A stretch of DNA of 64,000 nt. It comes from Actinomadura hallensis. Its GTDB lineage: Bacteria > Actinomycetota > Actinomycetes > Streptosporangiales > Streptosporangiaceae. Shown in pieces: positions 51,832-60,339 of the stretch; position 1 is the first letter of the stretch; each line of letters begins with the position of its first letter. Below the pieces are notes generated by a model. The model ran no database searches. It saw only the letters and a program-made list of their open reading frames with translations, and was not told the DNA's origin. The position numbers and the translations under genes were made by a program. Location of the stretch: the NCBI RefSeq assembly GCF_006716765.1, contig NZ_VFPO01000001.1:5580001-5644000 (forward strand), written 5' to 3'.

Positions 51832-52845
51832 TCACTGCGGAGGCCGGTTGTCCCGGTACCAGTCGCCGCCGCCCTCGTCGGAGCGCTGCTCGCCGCCGGG
51901 CGCGGGCTGGGTGCCCTGCGGCCCCTGCTCCTGCCCGGAGCCGGAACCGCCGTAGGCACGGGTCCACTCGCCCATGTCCTCCTGGTCGGCCGTCGGCTGC
52001 TGCGAACCCTGCTCGTACCCCGGCTGACCCTGCTGACCCTGCTGACCCTGCTGACCATGCTGGCCCTGCTGGCCCGGCTGGCCCGCCTGGTAGCCGCCCT
52101 GCGCGCCGTACTGCTGGTAGTCCTGCGGCTGGCCGTACTGGGGCTGCCCGTACTGCTGGCTGGGCTGCTGCCCCGCCTGGCCGTACTGCTGGTACTGCTG
52201 GTGCTCGTACCCGGGCTGCCCTCCGGCCTGCTGCTGCCCCTCGGCGCCCGGCTGCTGGCCGTACTGCTGGTACTGCTGGTACTGCTGCTGGCCGTAGCCC
52301 TGCTGCCCGTACTGCTGGCCCACCTGCTGCTGGCCGGGCTGGCCCTGCTGGTACCCGTAGTCGGGGTAGCCCTGCGGCATCTGCTGCTGCGGGCCCTGCG
52401 GCCGCGCGGGCTGCATGGCCTGGAAGACGGTGTAGACGTACCAGCCGGCGACGCCGACCACGGCGAGCTTCCCGGCGCCGAGCAGGAACACCGACAGCTT
52501 CGTCAGCGCGCCCGCGGCCTGGGAGTCGGCGAGCATCCCGCCGAGCCAGGAGACGACCCCGAACACGCCGATGCCGGCGAGGACGCCGAGCGCCCCCATG
52601 GTGATGTTCCGGGCCTGCGGCGTGGGCCGGTCGCCCCACGCCGCCAGGAGGACGGCGAGGACGATGATCGCGACGACCCCGATCCGGAGGAACATCCCGT
52701 CCCGCGCCTCGAGCAGGAAGCGGAATGTGATCGATCCGTCCGCGCCCAGGAGCGTGATGATGCCCGCGAGCAATTGGACGCCCGCAGACGCGAGCAATAC
52801 CCAGGCGGCCGGTTCGCGCAGGCGCTGGACGGCTTCCTTGTTCAC
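51832..52845 (-). CDS. Membrane protein with Gln/Tyr/Gly-rich prion-like tail
   Basis: This 337-residue protein starts at GTG 52845 behind GGAGATG. The N-terminal 140 residues have four membrane helices (WVLLASAGVQLLAGIITLLG, LRIGVVAIIVLAVLLAAW, ITMGALGVLAGIGVFGVVSWL, LSVFLLGAGKLAVVGVAGWYVY, each in part). From about residue 145 to the end the sequence is dominated by Q, G, Y and P (QQYGQQGYGQQQYQQYQQYG), with charged residues only near the C-terminus. Such tails are disordered and can drive condensation or surface interaction. The family is uncharacterised. It is divergent from fbiA with about 118 bp between. Confidence 0.8.
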   Translation of the reverse strand: MNKEAVQRLREPAAWVLLASAGVQLLAGIITLLGADGSITFRFLLEARDGMFLRIGVVAIIVLAVLLAAWGDRPTPQARNITMGALGVLAGIGVFGVVSWLGGMLADSQAAGALTKLSVFLLGAGKLAVVGVAGWYVYTVFQAMQPARPQGPQQQMPQGYPDYGYQQGQPGQQQVGQQYGQQGYGQQQYQQYQQYGQQPGAEGQQQAGGQPGYEHQQYQQYGQAGQQPSQQYGQPQYGQPQDYQQYGAQGGYQAGQPGQQGQHGQQGQQGQQGQPGYEQGSQQPTADQEDMGEWTRAYGGSGSGQEQGPQGTQPAPGGEQRSDEGGGDWYRDNRPPQ

Positions 52846-52951
52846 GGCGACATCTCCAGACCGAGGCAATCCGATTACACGCCAAAGCTTGGCATAGATT
52901 CGCCCCGCCATCCCAACGGGCCGCGCCGCGCCCCGCGCGGGGGCCCGCGGA

Positions 52952-52957
52952 TACGCT
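52952..52957 (+). promoter_or_regulatory. TACGCT -10-like element, possible leaderless fbiA start
   Basis: TACGCT ends 6 nt before ATG 52964 with no ribosome binding site between. This predicts that the fbiA-fbiB message starts at the ATG. Confidence 0.45.
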
Positions 52958-52963
52958 GGAATC

Positions 52964-53935
52964 ATGAAGATCGTGGTGCTGGCGGGCGGCATCGGCGGGG
53001 CCCGCTTCCTGCGCGGGCTGCGGTCGGCGGCCCCCGACGCGGAGATCACCGTCATCGGCAACACCGGCGACGACATCTCGCTTTTCGGGCTGCGCGTGTG
53101 CCCCGACCTCGACACCGTGATGTACACGCTCGGCGGAGGCATCAACGAGGAGCAGGGCTGGGGCCGGGCCGACGAGACGTTCACCGTCAAGGAGGAGCTC
53201 GCCGCCTACGGCGTGGGGCCGGGCTGGTTCGGGCTCGGCGACCGCGACTTCGCGACCCACATCGTCCGGACCCAGATGCTCGCGGCCGGGTACCCGCTCT
53301 CGGCGGTGACCGAGGCGCTGTGCGACCGGTGGAAGCCGGGCGTCCGGCTGATCCCGATGACCGACGACCAGGTCGAGACGCACGTCGTCATCCAGGACGA
53401 GAAGGGCCGCCGCGCGATCCACTTCCAGGAGTGGTGGGTGCGGCTGCGCGCGTCGGTCCCGGCGCTGTCGATCGCGGCGATCGGCGCGGAGGAGTCCAAG
53501 CCCGCGCCCGGGGTGCTGGAGGCGATCGAGGCGGCGGACGTGGTGCTGTTCCCGCCGTCCAACCCGGTCGTCAGCATCGGGACGATCCTCGCCGTCCCCG
53601 GCATCCGGGACGCGGTGGCGACCCGCACGGTCGTCGGCGTCTCCCCCATCATCGGCGACGCCCCGGTGCGCGGCATGGCCGACGCCTGCCTGACGGCGAT
53701 CGGCAGTGAGACATCGGCGCGCGCGGTCGCCGAGCTGTACGGGCCGGGGCTGCTGGACGGCTGGCTCGTCGACGACGCCGACGCGGAGGTCCGGGTGCCG
53801 GGCGTGGAGGTGCGGCCGCGGCCGCTGCTCATGACCGACGAGGAGGCGACGGCCGCCATCGCCCGCGCGGCCCTCGACCTGGCGCTGGAGCTGAAGCGGG
53901 CCGAGGAGTCGAAGCGGGCGGAGGAGAACGGGTGA
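52964..53935 (+). CDS. fbiA: 2-phospho-L-lactate (phosphoenolpyruvate) transferase, F420 biosynthesis
   Basis: This 323-residue CofD/FbiA protein is a complete match: MKIVVLAGGIGGARFLRGL, VIGNTGDDISLFGLRVCPDLDTVMYTL (in part), GWFGLGDRDFATHI, RLIPMTDDQVETHV, HFQEWWVR and VLFPPSNPVVSIGTILAVPG. It joins the phosphoenolpyruvate- or lactate-derived GDP/PP intermediate to Fo, giving dehydro-F420-0 or F420-0. The stop overlaps fbiB by 4 nt. The activating guanylyltransferase FbiD/CofC is not seen in the window. Confidence 0.95.
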   Translation: MKIVVLAGGIGGARFLRGLRSAAPDAEITVIGNTGDDISLFGLRVCPDLDTVMYTLGGGINEEQGWGRADETFTVKEELAAYGVGPGWFGLGDRDFATHIVRTQMLAAGYPLSAVTEALCDRWKPGVRLIPMTDDQVETHVVIQDEKGRRAIHFQEWWVRLRASVPALSIAAIGAEESKPAPGVLEAIEAADVVLFPPSNPVVSIGTILAVPGIRDAVATRTVVGVSPIIGDAPVRGMADACLTAIGSETSARAVAELYGPGLLDGWLVDDADAEVRVPGVEVRPRPLLMTDEEATAAIARAALDLALELKRAEESKRAEENG

Positions 53936-55218
53936 GGATCGAGGTTCTCGGGATCGCGGGGCTCCCGGAGGTCGCGGAGGGCGACGACATCGCGGCGCTC
54001 ATCCCGCGGGACGCGGTGCGCGACGGCGACGTCGTCGTGGTGACCTCCAAGATCGTCAGCAAGGCGGAGGGACGGGTCCAGGTCGCCGGCGACCGGGAGA
54101 AGGCGATCGAGGCGGAGACCGTGCGGGTCGTGGCGCGGCGGGCGCACGACCGCGGCGAGACCCGGATCGTGGAGACGCGGCAGGGGCTCGTCCTCGCGGC
54201 GGCCGGGGTGGACGCGTCCAACACCGAGCCGGGCACGGTCCTGCTGCTGCCGGAGGACCCGGACGGCTCGGCCCGCCGCATCCGGGCGGGCCTGCGCGAG
54301 CGGACCGGCGCGGACGTCGCCGTCATCGTGTCCGACACGCTCGGCCGTCCCTGGCGCAACGGCCTGGTCGACGCGGCGATCGGCGTCGCGGGCCTGGAGC
54401 CGCTCAACGACCTGCGGGGCCGCGAGGACGCCCACGGCAACCGGCTCGACGCCACGATCACCGCCGTCGCCGACGAGATCGCGGCGGCCGCCGAACTGGT
54501 CAAGGGCAAGCTCGACGGGGTGCCGGTCGCGGTGGTGCGCGGCCTGTCCGCCCTGGTCACGAAGGAGGACGGGCCGGGCGCGCGGGCGCTGGTCCGCCCG
54601 CCGGACGAGGACATGTTCCGCTACGGCCCGTCCGAGGTGCTGCAGGCGCGGCGCACGATCCGCGAGTTCACCGCCGACCCGGTCGACCCGGCGGCGGTGC
54701 GCCGCGCGGTCGCCGCCGCGATCACCGCGCCCGCGCCGCACCACACGACGCCGTGGCGGTTCGTGCTGATGGAGTCGCAGGAGGAGCGGACGCGGCTGCT
54801 GGACGCGATGCGCGACGCGTGGGAGGCGGACCTGCGCGGCGACGGGTTCTCCGAGGAGTCGATCGCCAGGCGGCTGCGGCGCGGGGACGTGCTGCGGCGG
54901 GCGCCGTACCTGGTCGTCCCGTGCCTGGTCATGGACGGTGCGCACGACTACCCCGACGAGCGCCGGTCCCGCGCCGAGCGCGAGATGTTCGTGGTCGCGA
55001 CGGGCGCGGGCGTGCAGAACTTCCTGGTGGCGCTGGCGGTCGAGGGCCTCGGCTCCTGCTGGGTGTCGAGCACGATGTTCTGCCGCGACGTCGTCCGCGA
55101 GACGCTCGGGCTGCCGGACGACTGGGACCCGATGGGCGCGGTGGGCGTCGGCCACCCGGCGGCGCCGCCGCGGGAGCGTCCGCCGCGCGGCCCCGAGGCG
55201 TTCATCGAGGTCCGCTGA
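53932..55218 (+). CDS. fbiB: F420:gamma-L-glutamyl ligase with C-terminal FMN reductase domain
   Basis: This 428-residue bifunctional FbiB has an N-terminal CofE domain of about 245 residues (VVVVTSKIVSKAEGR, VDASNTEPGTVLLLPEDPDGSARRI in part, VSDTLGRPWRNGLVDAAIG). A nitroreductase-like domain follows (RRTIREFTADPVDPAAVRRAV, HHTTPWRFVL, GLGSCWVSSTMF). The CofE part adds glutamates to F420-0. In mycobacteria the C-terminal part reduces dehydro-F420. The GTG start at 53932 overlaps the fbiA stop. Confidence 0.95.
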   Translation: MRIEVLGIAGLPEVAEGDDIAALIPRDAVRDGDVVVVTSKIVSKAEGRVQVAGDREKAIEAETVRVVARRAHDRGETRIVETRQGLVLAAAGVDASNTEPGTVLLLPEDPDGSARRIRAGLRERTGADVAVIVSDTLGRPWRNGLVDAAIGVAGLEPLNDLRGREDAHGNRLDATITAVADEIAAAAELVKGKLDGVPVAVVRGLSALVTKEDGPGARALVRPPDEDMFRYGPSEVLQARRTIREFTADPVDPAAVRRAVAAAITAPAPHHTTPWRFVLMESQEERTRLLDAMRDAWEADLRGDGFSEESIARRLRRGDVLRRAPYLVVPCLVMDGAHDYPDERRSRAEREMFVVATGAGVQNFLVALAVEGLGSCWVSSTMFCRDVVRETLGLPDDWDPMGAVGVGHPAAPPRERPPRGPEAFIEVR

Positions 55219-55365
55219 CCCGGCGGCGCGGGGCGGCGGGAATAGATCGCGCACGTCGGAGGCTGAAGAGGCCGGAGGGTGCGCGCGAGCGGTCCCTGCG
55301 GACCCCCCGGAAGGGACGGCGCGGTTTCGGCGACCCCGGCGCGGCACAAATTATGACGATTGGCA

Positions 55366-55371
55366 TAGAGT
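55366..55371 (+). promoter_or_regulatory. TAGAGT -10-like element, possible leaderless fbiC start
   Basis: TAGAGT ends 6 nt before ATG 55378. A poor -35 match, GGCACA, lies 17 nt upstream at 55343-55348. No ribosome binding site is visible. Confidence 0.45.
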
Positions 55372-55377
55372 GCCCGC

Positions 55378-57942
55378 ATGGACGCCACGAGCTCCGCGCT
55401 TCGCCGGGCACTGGCCCGCGCGCGTGACGGCAAGACACTGGACCGATCCGAGGCCACCACACTGCTGCAGGCCCGCGGGGCACAGCTCGACGACCTGCTC
55501 GCCTACGCGGCCCGCACCCGCGACGCCGGCCTGGAGGCCGCGGGCCGGCCGGGCGTCATCACCTACAGCCGCAAGGTCTTCATCCCGCTGACCCGGCTGT
55601 GCCGCGACCGCTGCGGGTACTGCACGTTCGCGACCGTCCCCCACCGCCTGGACGCGCCCTACCTGAGCCCCGACGAGGTTCTGGAGATCGCGCGCCGGGG
55701 CGCCGAGATGGGCTGCAAGGAGGCCCTGTTCACGCTCGGGGACCGCCCCGAGGACCGGTGGCGGCAGGCCCGCGAATGGCTCGACGCCCACGGCTACGAC
55801 GACACGCTCTCCTACGTGCGCGCCATGGCGATCCGGGTGCTGGAGGAGACCGGGCTGCTGCCGCACCTGAACCCCGGCGTGCTCACCTGGCGCGACTTCC
55901 AGCGGCTGAAGCCGGTCGCGCCGTCCATGGGCATGATGCTGGAGACGACGGCGACGCGGCTGTTCAGCGAGCGCGGCGGCCCGCACTTCGGGTCGCCCGA
56001 CAAGGACCCGGCGGTCCGGCTGCGGGTCCTGGAGGACGCGGGACGCACGAACGTGCCGTTCACCACCGGCATTCTCATCGGCATCGGCGAGACGCTCGAG
56101 GAGCGCGCGGACGCGATCTTCGAGATCCGGCGGACGATGCGGGAGTACGGCGCGATCCAGGAGGTGATCGTGCAGAACTTCCGCGCGAAGCCGGACACCA
56201 AGATGCGCGACGCCCCGGACGCCGAGCTGGACGAGCTGGCTGCGACGATCGCGGTGACGCGGCTCGTCCTCGGCCCGAAGGCCCGCGTCCAGGCGCCGCC
56301 GAACCTCGTCGGGGACCAGTTCGCGCTGATGCTGCGCGCCGGCATCGACGACTGGGGCGGCGTGTCGCCGCTGACGCCGGACCACGTGAACCCGGAGCGG
56401 CCGTGGCCGCAGATCGACGAGCTGGCCGAGCGGACGGCGGCGGCGGGGTTCGCGCTGCGGGAGCGCCTGACGATCTACCCCGAGTACGTGCTGCGCGGGG
56501 AGCCGTGGCTGGACCCGCGCCTGAAGGGGCACGTCGCGGCGCTGGCCGACCCGGCGACCGGCCTCGCCCGGGAGGACGCGGTCCTCGAGGGCCGCCCCTG
56601 GCAGGAGCCGGACGGCGGGTTCGAGGCATCCGGGCGGACGGACCTGCACACCGAGATCGACACGACCGGCCGGACCGGCGACCGGCGCGAGGACTTCGAC
56701 GAGGTCTACGGCGACTGGGACGCGCTGCGCGAGCGCATGTCCGCCCCACAGCGCTTCGACGCCGACGTCAAGTCCGCTCTCGCGCGCGCGGAGCAGAACC
56801 CTGCCGGCCTGTCGGACGACGATGCGCTGGCCCTGCTGCACGCCGAGGGCCCGGAGCTGGACGCCCTCGCCAAGCTCGCCGACGACCTGCGCCGCGACGC
56901 GGTCGGCGACGTCGTCACCTACGTCGTCACCCGCAACATCAACTTCACCAACGTCTGCTACACCGGCTGCCGGTTCTGCGCGTTCGCGCAGCGCCGCACC
57001 GACGCCGACGCCTACACGCTGTCCCTCCGCCAGGTCGGGGACCGGGTGGACGAGGCGTGGGAGGCGGGCGCCACCGAAATCTGCATGCAGGGCGGCATCC
57101 ACCCCGACATGCCCGGCACCGCCTACTTCGACCTCGCCCGGGAGGTGAAGCGCCGCGCACCCGGCATCCATCTGCACTCCTACAGCCCGATGGAGGTCGT
57201 GAACGGCGCGTCCCGGGCGGACATGTCGATCCGCGAGTGGCTGCAGGAGGCCAAGGAGGCCGGCGTCGACTCGCTGCCGGGGACGGCCGCCGAGATCCTG
57301 GACGACGACGTCCGCTGGGTGCTGACCAAGGGCAAGCTGCCCACCGACCAGTGGGTCGAGGTCGTCACGACCGCGCACGAGATCGGCCTGCCGACGACGT
57401 CCACGATGATGTACGGGCACGTCGACACCCCCGCGCACTGGGTGGCGCACATCAAGCTGATCCGCTCCATCCAGGAGCGGACGGGCGGGTTCAGCGAGTT
57501 CGTCCTGCTGCCCTTCGTGCACCACAACTCGCCCATCTATCTCGCGGGGCTGGCGCGTCCGGGGCCGACCGTGCGGGAGAACGTCGCCGTCCACGCCCTG
57601 GCGCGGATCCTGCTGCACGGCGCGATCCCCAACATCCAGACGTCGTGGGTGAAGCTGGGGGACGAGCTGTGCACGCGCGTCCTGCAAGGGGGCGTGAACG
57701 ACCTGGGCGGCACCCTCATGGAGGAGACCATCAGCCGCATGGCCGGGTCGGAGAACGGCTCCTTCAAGCCCATCAGCGAGCTGGAGCAGATCGCGGCGCG
57801 CGCGGGCCGTCCCGCCAGGCAGCGCACCACCCTCTACGGGGAGGTGCCCCAGGAACGCCTGGAGGCCGCCCGCCGCACCGACGGCATCGGTCACTTCGGC
57901 CGTGGAGGAGGCAGGCTCAATCTCCCCCTGGTCGGCACCTGA
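55378..57942 (+). CDS. fbiC: Fo synthase, fused CofG-CofH radical SAM enzyme
   Basis: At 854 residues this is the full-length actinobacterial FbiC. It has two radical SAM domains: CRDRCGYC with C75, C79 and C82 in the CofG half, and CYTGCRFC with C527, C531 and C534 in the CofH half. It makes the deazaflavin Fo from the tyrosine and ribityl-aminouracil precursors. The two halves are joined by a linker near residues 400-440. Having fbiA, fbiB and fbiC side by side differs from Mycobacterium tuberculosis, where fbiC is elsewhere. It probably has its own promoter. Confidence 0.96.
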   Translation: MDATSSALRRALARARDGKTLDRSEATTLLQARGAQLDDLLAYAARTRDAGLEAAGRPGVITYSRKVFIPLTRLCRDRCGYCTFATVPHRLDAPYLSPDEVLEIARRGAEMGCKEALFTLGDRPEDRWRQAREWLDAHGYDDTLSYVRAMAIRVLEETGLLPHLNPGVLTWRDFQRLKPVAPSMGMMLETTATRLFSERGGPHFGSPDKDPAVRLRVLEDAGRTNVPFTTGILIGIGETLEERADAIFEIRRTMREYGAIQEVIVQNFRAKPDTKMRDAPDAELDELAATIAVTRLVLGPKARVQAPPNLVGDQFALMLRAGIDDWGGVSPLTPDHVNPERPWPQIDELAERTAAAGFALRERLTIYPEYVLRGEPWLDPRLKGHVAALADPATGLAREDAVLEGRPWQEPDGGFEASGRTDLHTEIDTTGRTGDRREDFDEVYGDWDALRERMSAPQRFDADVKSALARAEQNPAGLSDDDALALLHAEGPELDALAKLADDLRRDAVGDVVTYVVTRNINFTNVCYTGCRFCAFAQRRTDADAYTLSLRQVGDRVDEAWEAGATEICMQGGIHPDMPGTAYFDLAREVKRRAPGIHLHSYSPMEVVNGASRADMSIREWLQEAKEAGVDSLPGTAAEILDDDVRWVLTKGKLPTDQWVEVVTTAHEIGLPTTSTMMYGHVDTPAHWVAHIKLIRSIQERTGGFSEFVLLPFVHHNSPIYLAGLARPGPTVRENVAVHALARILLHGAIPNIQTSWVKLGDELCTRVLQGGVNDLGGTLMEETISRMAGSENGSFKPISELEQIAARAGRPARQRTTLYGEVPQERLEAARRTDGIGHFGRGGGRLNLPLVGT

Positions 57943-58171
57943 TCTCCGCTGTATGACTGACGGGTGAGCGTGTGGAGGAGGCCGGCGGTCTGGGCCGGTG
58001 CGGCGTTGTGCTGTCCGGTCTGGGCGGTGGTGCATGGGCGCTTGGCCTCCTCCCAGCGGTGTCGGCGTTGCGCATCACGATCGCGGTCCAGCCGGAGATG
58101 GCGCCCGCGGGAGGCCCTCGCGTCCTGGGAGAAATGAGGGACGTGGCCCGGAGTCTCGTCGGGGTGGCCGG

Positions 58172-59092
58172 TCAGAACGACCGGTAGTCGCGGACGGGCA
58201 GGCGGGGGCCGCGCCGAGGCGGCCGCAGCCCGGACGTCTCCAGCAGCCGCGTCACCCGGTACCGGTGCCCGGCGTAGGGCTCCAGCAGTTCGAGCATCCC
58301 CGCGTCGTCGACCTTCCGGCCCGCCAGCGCCCAGCCCACCAGGCCGGGCAGGTTGTAGTCGCCGACGGACACGGCGTCGGCGTCGCCGACCGCGCGCTGC
58401 CGGACCTCCGCGGCCGTCCAGACCCCGACGCCCGGCAGGGACCGCAGCCGCGCCTCGCTCGGATCCTCCTCCAGCCGCGCCGCGACCCGCGCCGCCCCGA
58501 TGATCGTCCTGGCGCGGACGGCCTCCAGCCCGGACCGGTGCCACTCCCACGAGGGAATCCGGACCCACACCTCGGGCGGCGGGGGCACCCGCATGTGCGG
58601 CGCCCCCGGCGCCGGCTCCCCGAACCTGCGCAGCAGGTACCGCCAGGCCCGGAACGCCTCCAGCCCGAGGACCTTCTGCTCCATCACGGCGGGGACGAGC
58701 GCCTCGAACACCCGCCGCGTCCTGCCGATCCGCAGTCCCCGCCGCCGGAGCACCAGCTCCCGCACGACCCGGTGGCGGGGGACGAGCCCGTCCGGGGCGT
58801 CCGCCGCCCCCAGCAGTTCGGGAACCCCGTCCAGCAGCCACTCGGCGCCCGGCCCCCAGGCGGCGGCCTCGACCGCGTCCCCGGCCGGGCGGAGCCGCAG
58901 CGTGCCGGGGCCCTCGGGCGTGTGCGAGGCCCGCCACACCGACCCGTCCCGCTCGACCCGGAACGCCGGGTCGCCCGACCCGCGCCGATGCGGCGCGAGC
59001 GTCCCGAGCAGGTCGAGCTCCCAGCCGGGCCGCCACCGCCGGACCCGTTCGGGCGGACGCCCGCCGGCCCTCTCCGCGGGCGGATCAAGCAC
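58172..59092 (-). CDS. HhH-GPD DNA glycosylase (AlkA-like, DNA-3-methyladenine glycosylase II family)
   Basis: This protein of about 306 residues has an AlkA-like N-terminal domain followed by the helix-hairpin-helix LRSLPGVGVWTAAEVRQRAVG and the catalytic Asp in DAVSVGDYNLPGLVGWALAG. VPAVMEQKVLGLEAFRAWRYL is the typical conserved helix before it. It excises alkylated bases. GTG 59092 is preferred (AGG 6 nt upstream), and TTG 59098 is also in frame. The 229 bp between fbiC and this gene hold nothing I recognise. Confidence 0.87.
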   Translation of the reverse strand: MLDPPAERAGGRPPERVRRWRPGWELDLLGTLAPHRRGSGDPAFRVERDGSVWRASHTPEGPGTLRLRPAGDAVEAAAWGPGAEWLLDGVPELLGAADAPDGLVPRHRVVRELVLRRRGLRIGRTRRVFEALVPAVMEQKVLGLEAFRAWRYLLRRFGEPAPGAPHMRVPPPPEVWVRIPSWEWHRSGLEAVRARTIIGAARVAARLEEDPSEARLRSLPGVGVWTAAEVRQRAVGDADAVSVGDYNLPGLVGWALAGRKVDDAGMLELLEPYAGHRYRVTRLLETSGLRPPRRGPRLPVRDYRSF

Positions 59093-59233
59093 GCTCAACC
59101 TGCATCCCGTTCGCTCGTCACACGAGACCCCGTCAAGGGCGCATCACACCTACACGACTGTATGCGCGCGCACCAACCGGCACGGACGCTCCGCGAGAAC
59201 CGGCACGGACGCTCCGCGAGGCCCCGGCGACCC

Positions 59234-60301
59234 TCAGGTGTCGGCGGAGAAGCGGACGGCGGTCGGGGGAAGCTCGATGCCCGGCCACACGCGCAGGCCG
59301 TGGCGGAGTTCGTTGCCGGGTCCGACGACGGCTCCGTCGCCGAGGACGACGCCGTCGAGCACCGCGCCGGGGCCGACGCGGGCGCCGCGGCCCAGGACCG
59401 AGTCGCGGACGGCGGCCCCCTCCGCGACGACCGCCTCCTCCAGGAGGACGCTGCCGATCACGGTGGCGCCGGCCTCGACCACGGCGCCGGCGCCGACGGT
59501 GGCGCCGCCTCCGACGGTCGCGTCCGGGGCGACGTCCGCGCCGGTGAGGACGAGCCGCTCGCCCGGCTCTCCCGGCATCGCCGGGGAGGTCAGCGCACCG
59601 AGGACCAGGTCGCGGGAGCCGCGGACGAACGCCTCGGGCGTGCCGACGTCCAGCCAGTAGCCCGACTCCACGTACCCCATGACGGTCGCGCCGGACTCGA
59701 TGAGCGACGGGAACGTCTCCCGCTCGACGGAGACGACCCGGTTCTCGGGGATCGCGTCGATCGCCGAGCGGCGGAACACGTAGCAGCCCGCGTTGATCTG
59801 GTTGGTCACCGGGTTCGGCGTCTTCTCCAGGAACGCCGTGACGCGGCCCTGGTCGTCGGTGGGCACGCAGCCGAAACGGGAGGGGTCGTCGACCTCCGTC
59901 AGGTGCAGCGTCACGGCTGCGTCCGCCTGCTCGTGCAGCTTGACCTGGGCGCGCACGTCGTGGCCGGACAGGACGTCGCCGTTCAGGATCAGCACCGGGT
60001 CGTCCGGGCCGCAGGTGAGGGCACGCGCGGCGTTGCGGATGGCGCCGCCGGTGCCGAGCGGCTCGTCCTCGGTGACGTAGGCCAGGTCGACGCCGTGCGC
60101 GCGGGCGCCGAACGCCGCCTCGAACATCTCGGCCCGGTAGGACGTCGCGAACACGATGCGCTCGACGCCTTCGGCGTGCGCGCGGGCGAGCTGGTGGGCG
60201 AGGAAGGGCACCCCGGCCGTGGGCAGCAGCGGCTTGGGGGTGGAGACGGTCAGGGGGCGCAGACGGGTGCCCTGGCCTCCCACCAGGAGGATCGCTTCCA
60301 C
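59234..60301 (-). CDS. Sugar-nucleotide pyrophosphorylase (mannose-1-phosphate guanylyltransferase-like)
   Basis: This 355-residue protein starts at GTG 60301 with AAGGA 6 nt upstream. The nucleotidyltransferase domain has AILLVGGQGTRLRPLTVSTPKPLLPTAG (in part), LGTGGAIRNAAR, LILNGDVL with the metal-binding Asp, and GCYVFRRSAID. The C-terminal 110 residues are left-handed beta-helix hexapeptide repeats (VAPDATVGGGATVGAGAVVE). The specificity (GDP-mannose or another NDP-sugar) is inferred from the mannose genes nearby and from the orthologous position in other actinobacteria. Confidence 0.87.
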   Translation of the reverse strand: MEAILLVGGQGTRLRPLTVSTPKPLLPTAGVPFLAHQLARAHAEGVERIVFATSYRAEMFEAAFGARAHGVDLAYVTEDEPLGTGGAIRNAARALTCGPDDPVLILNGDVLSGHDVRAQVKLHEQADAAVTLHLTEVDDPSRFGCVPTDDQGRVTAFLEKTPNPVTNQINAGCYVFRRSAIDAIPENRVVSVERETFPSLIESGATVMGYVESGYWLDVGTPEAFVRGSRDLVLGALTSPAMPGEPGERLVLTGADVAPDATVGGGATVGAGAVVEAGATVIGSVLLEEAVVAEGAAVRDSVLGRGARVGPGAVLDGVVLGDGAVVGPGNELRHGLRVWPGIELPPTAVRFSADT

Positions 60302-60312
60302 TCGGTTCCTTT

Positions 60313-60336
60313 CTCCCACCTCGGTAGTGGTGGGAG
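60313..60336 (-). promoter_or_regulatory. 8-bp hairpin between the GT4 and pyrophosphorylase genes
   Basis: CTCCCACC (60313-60320) pairs with GGTGGGAG (60329-60336), loop 8 nt. It lies 12 nt upstream of the pyrophosphorylase start, just before its ribosome binding site, and directly after the GT4 stop (60340). It could attenuate or tune expression between the two genes. Confidence 0.4.
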
Positions 60337-60339
60337 AGC

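Noticed and set aside
57943..58171. 71-codon ORF after fbiC (57972-58187)
   Set aside because: No ribosome binding site, no conserved motif, and it overlaps the end of the convergent glycosylase gene.
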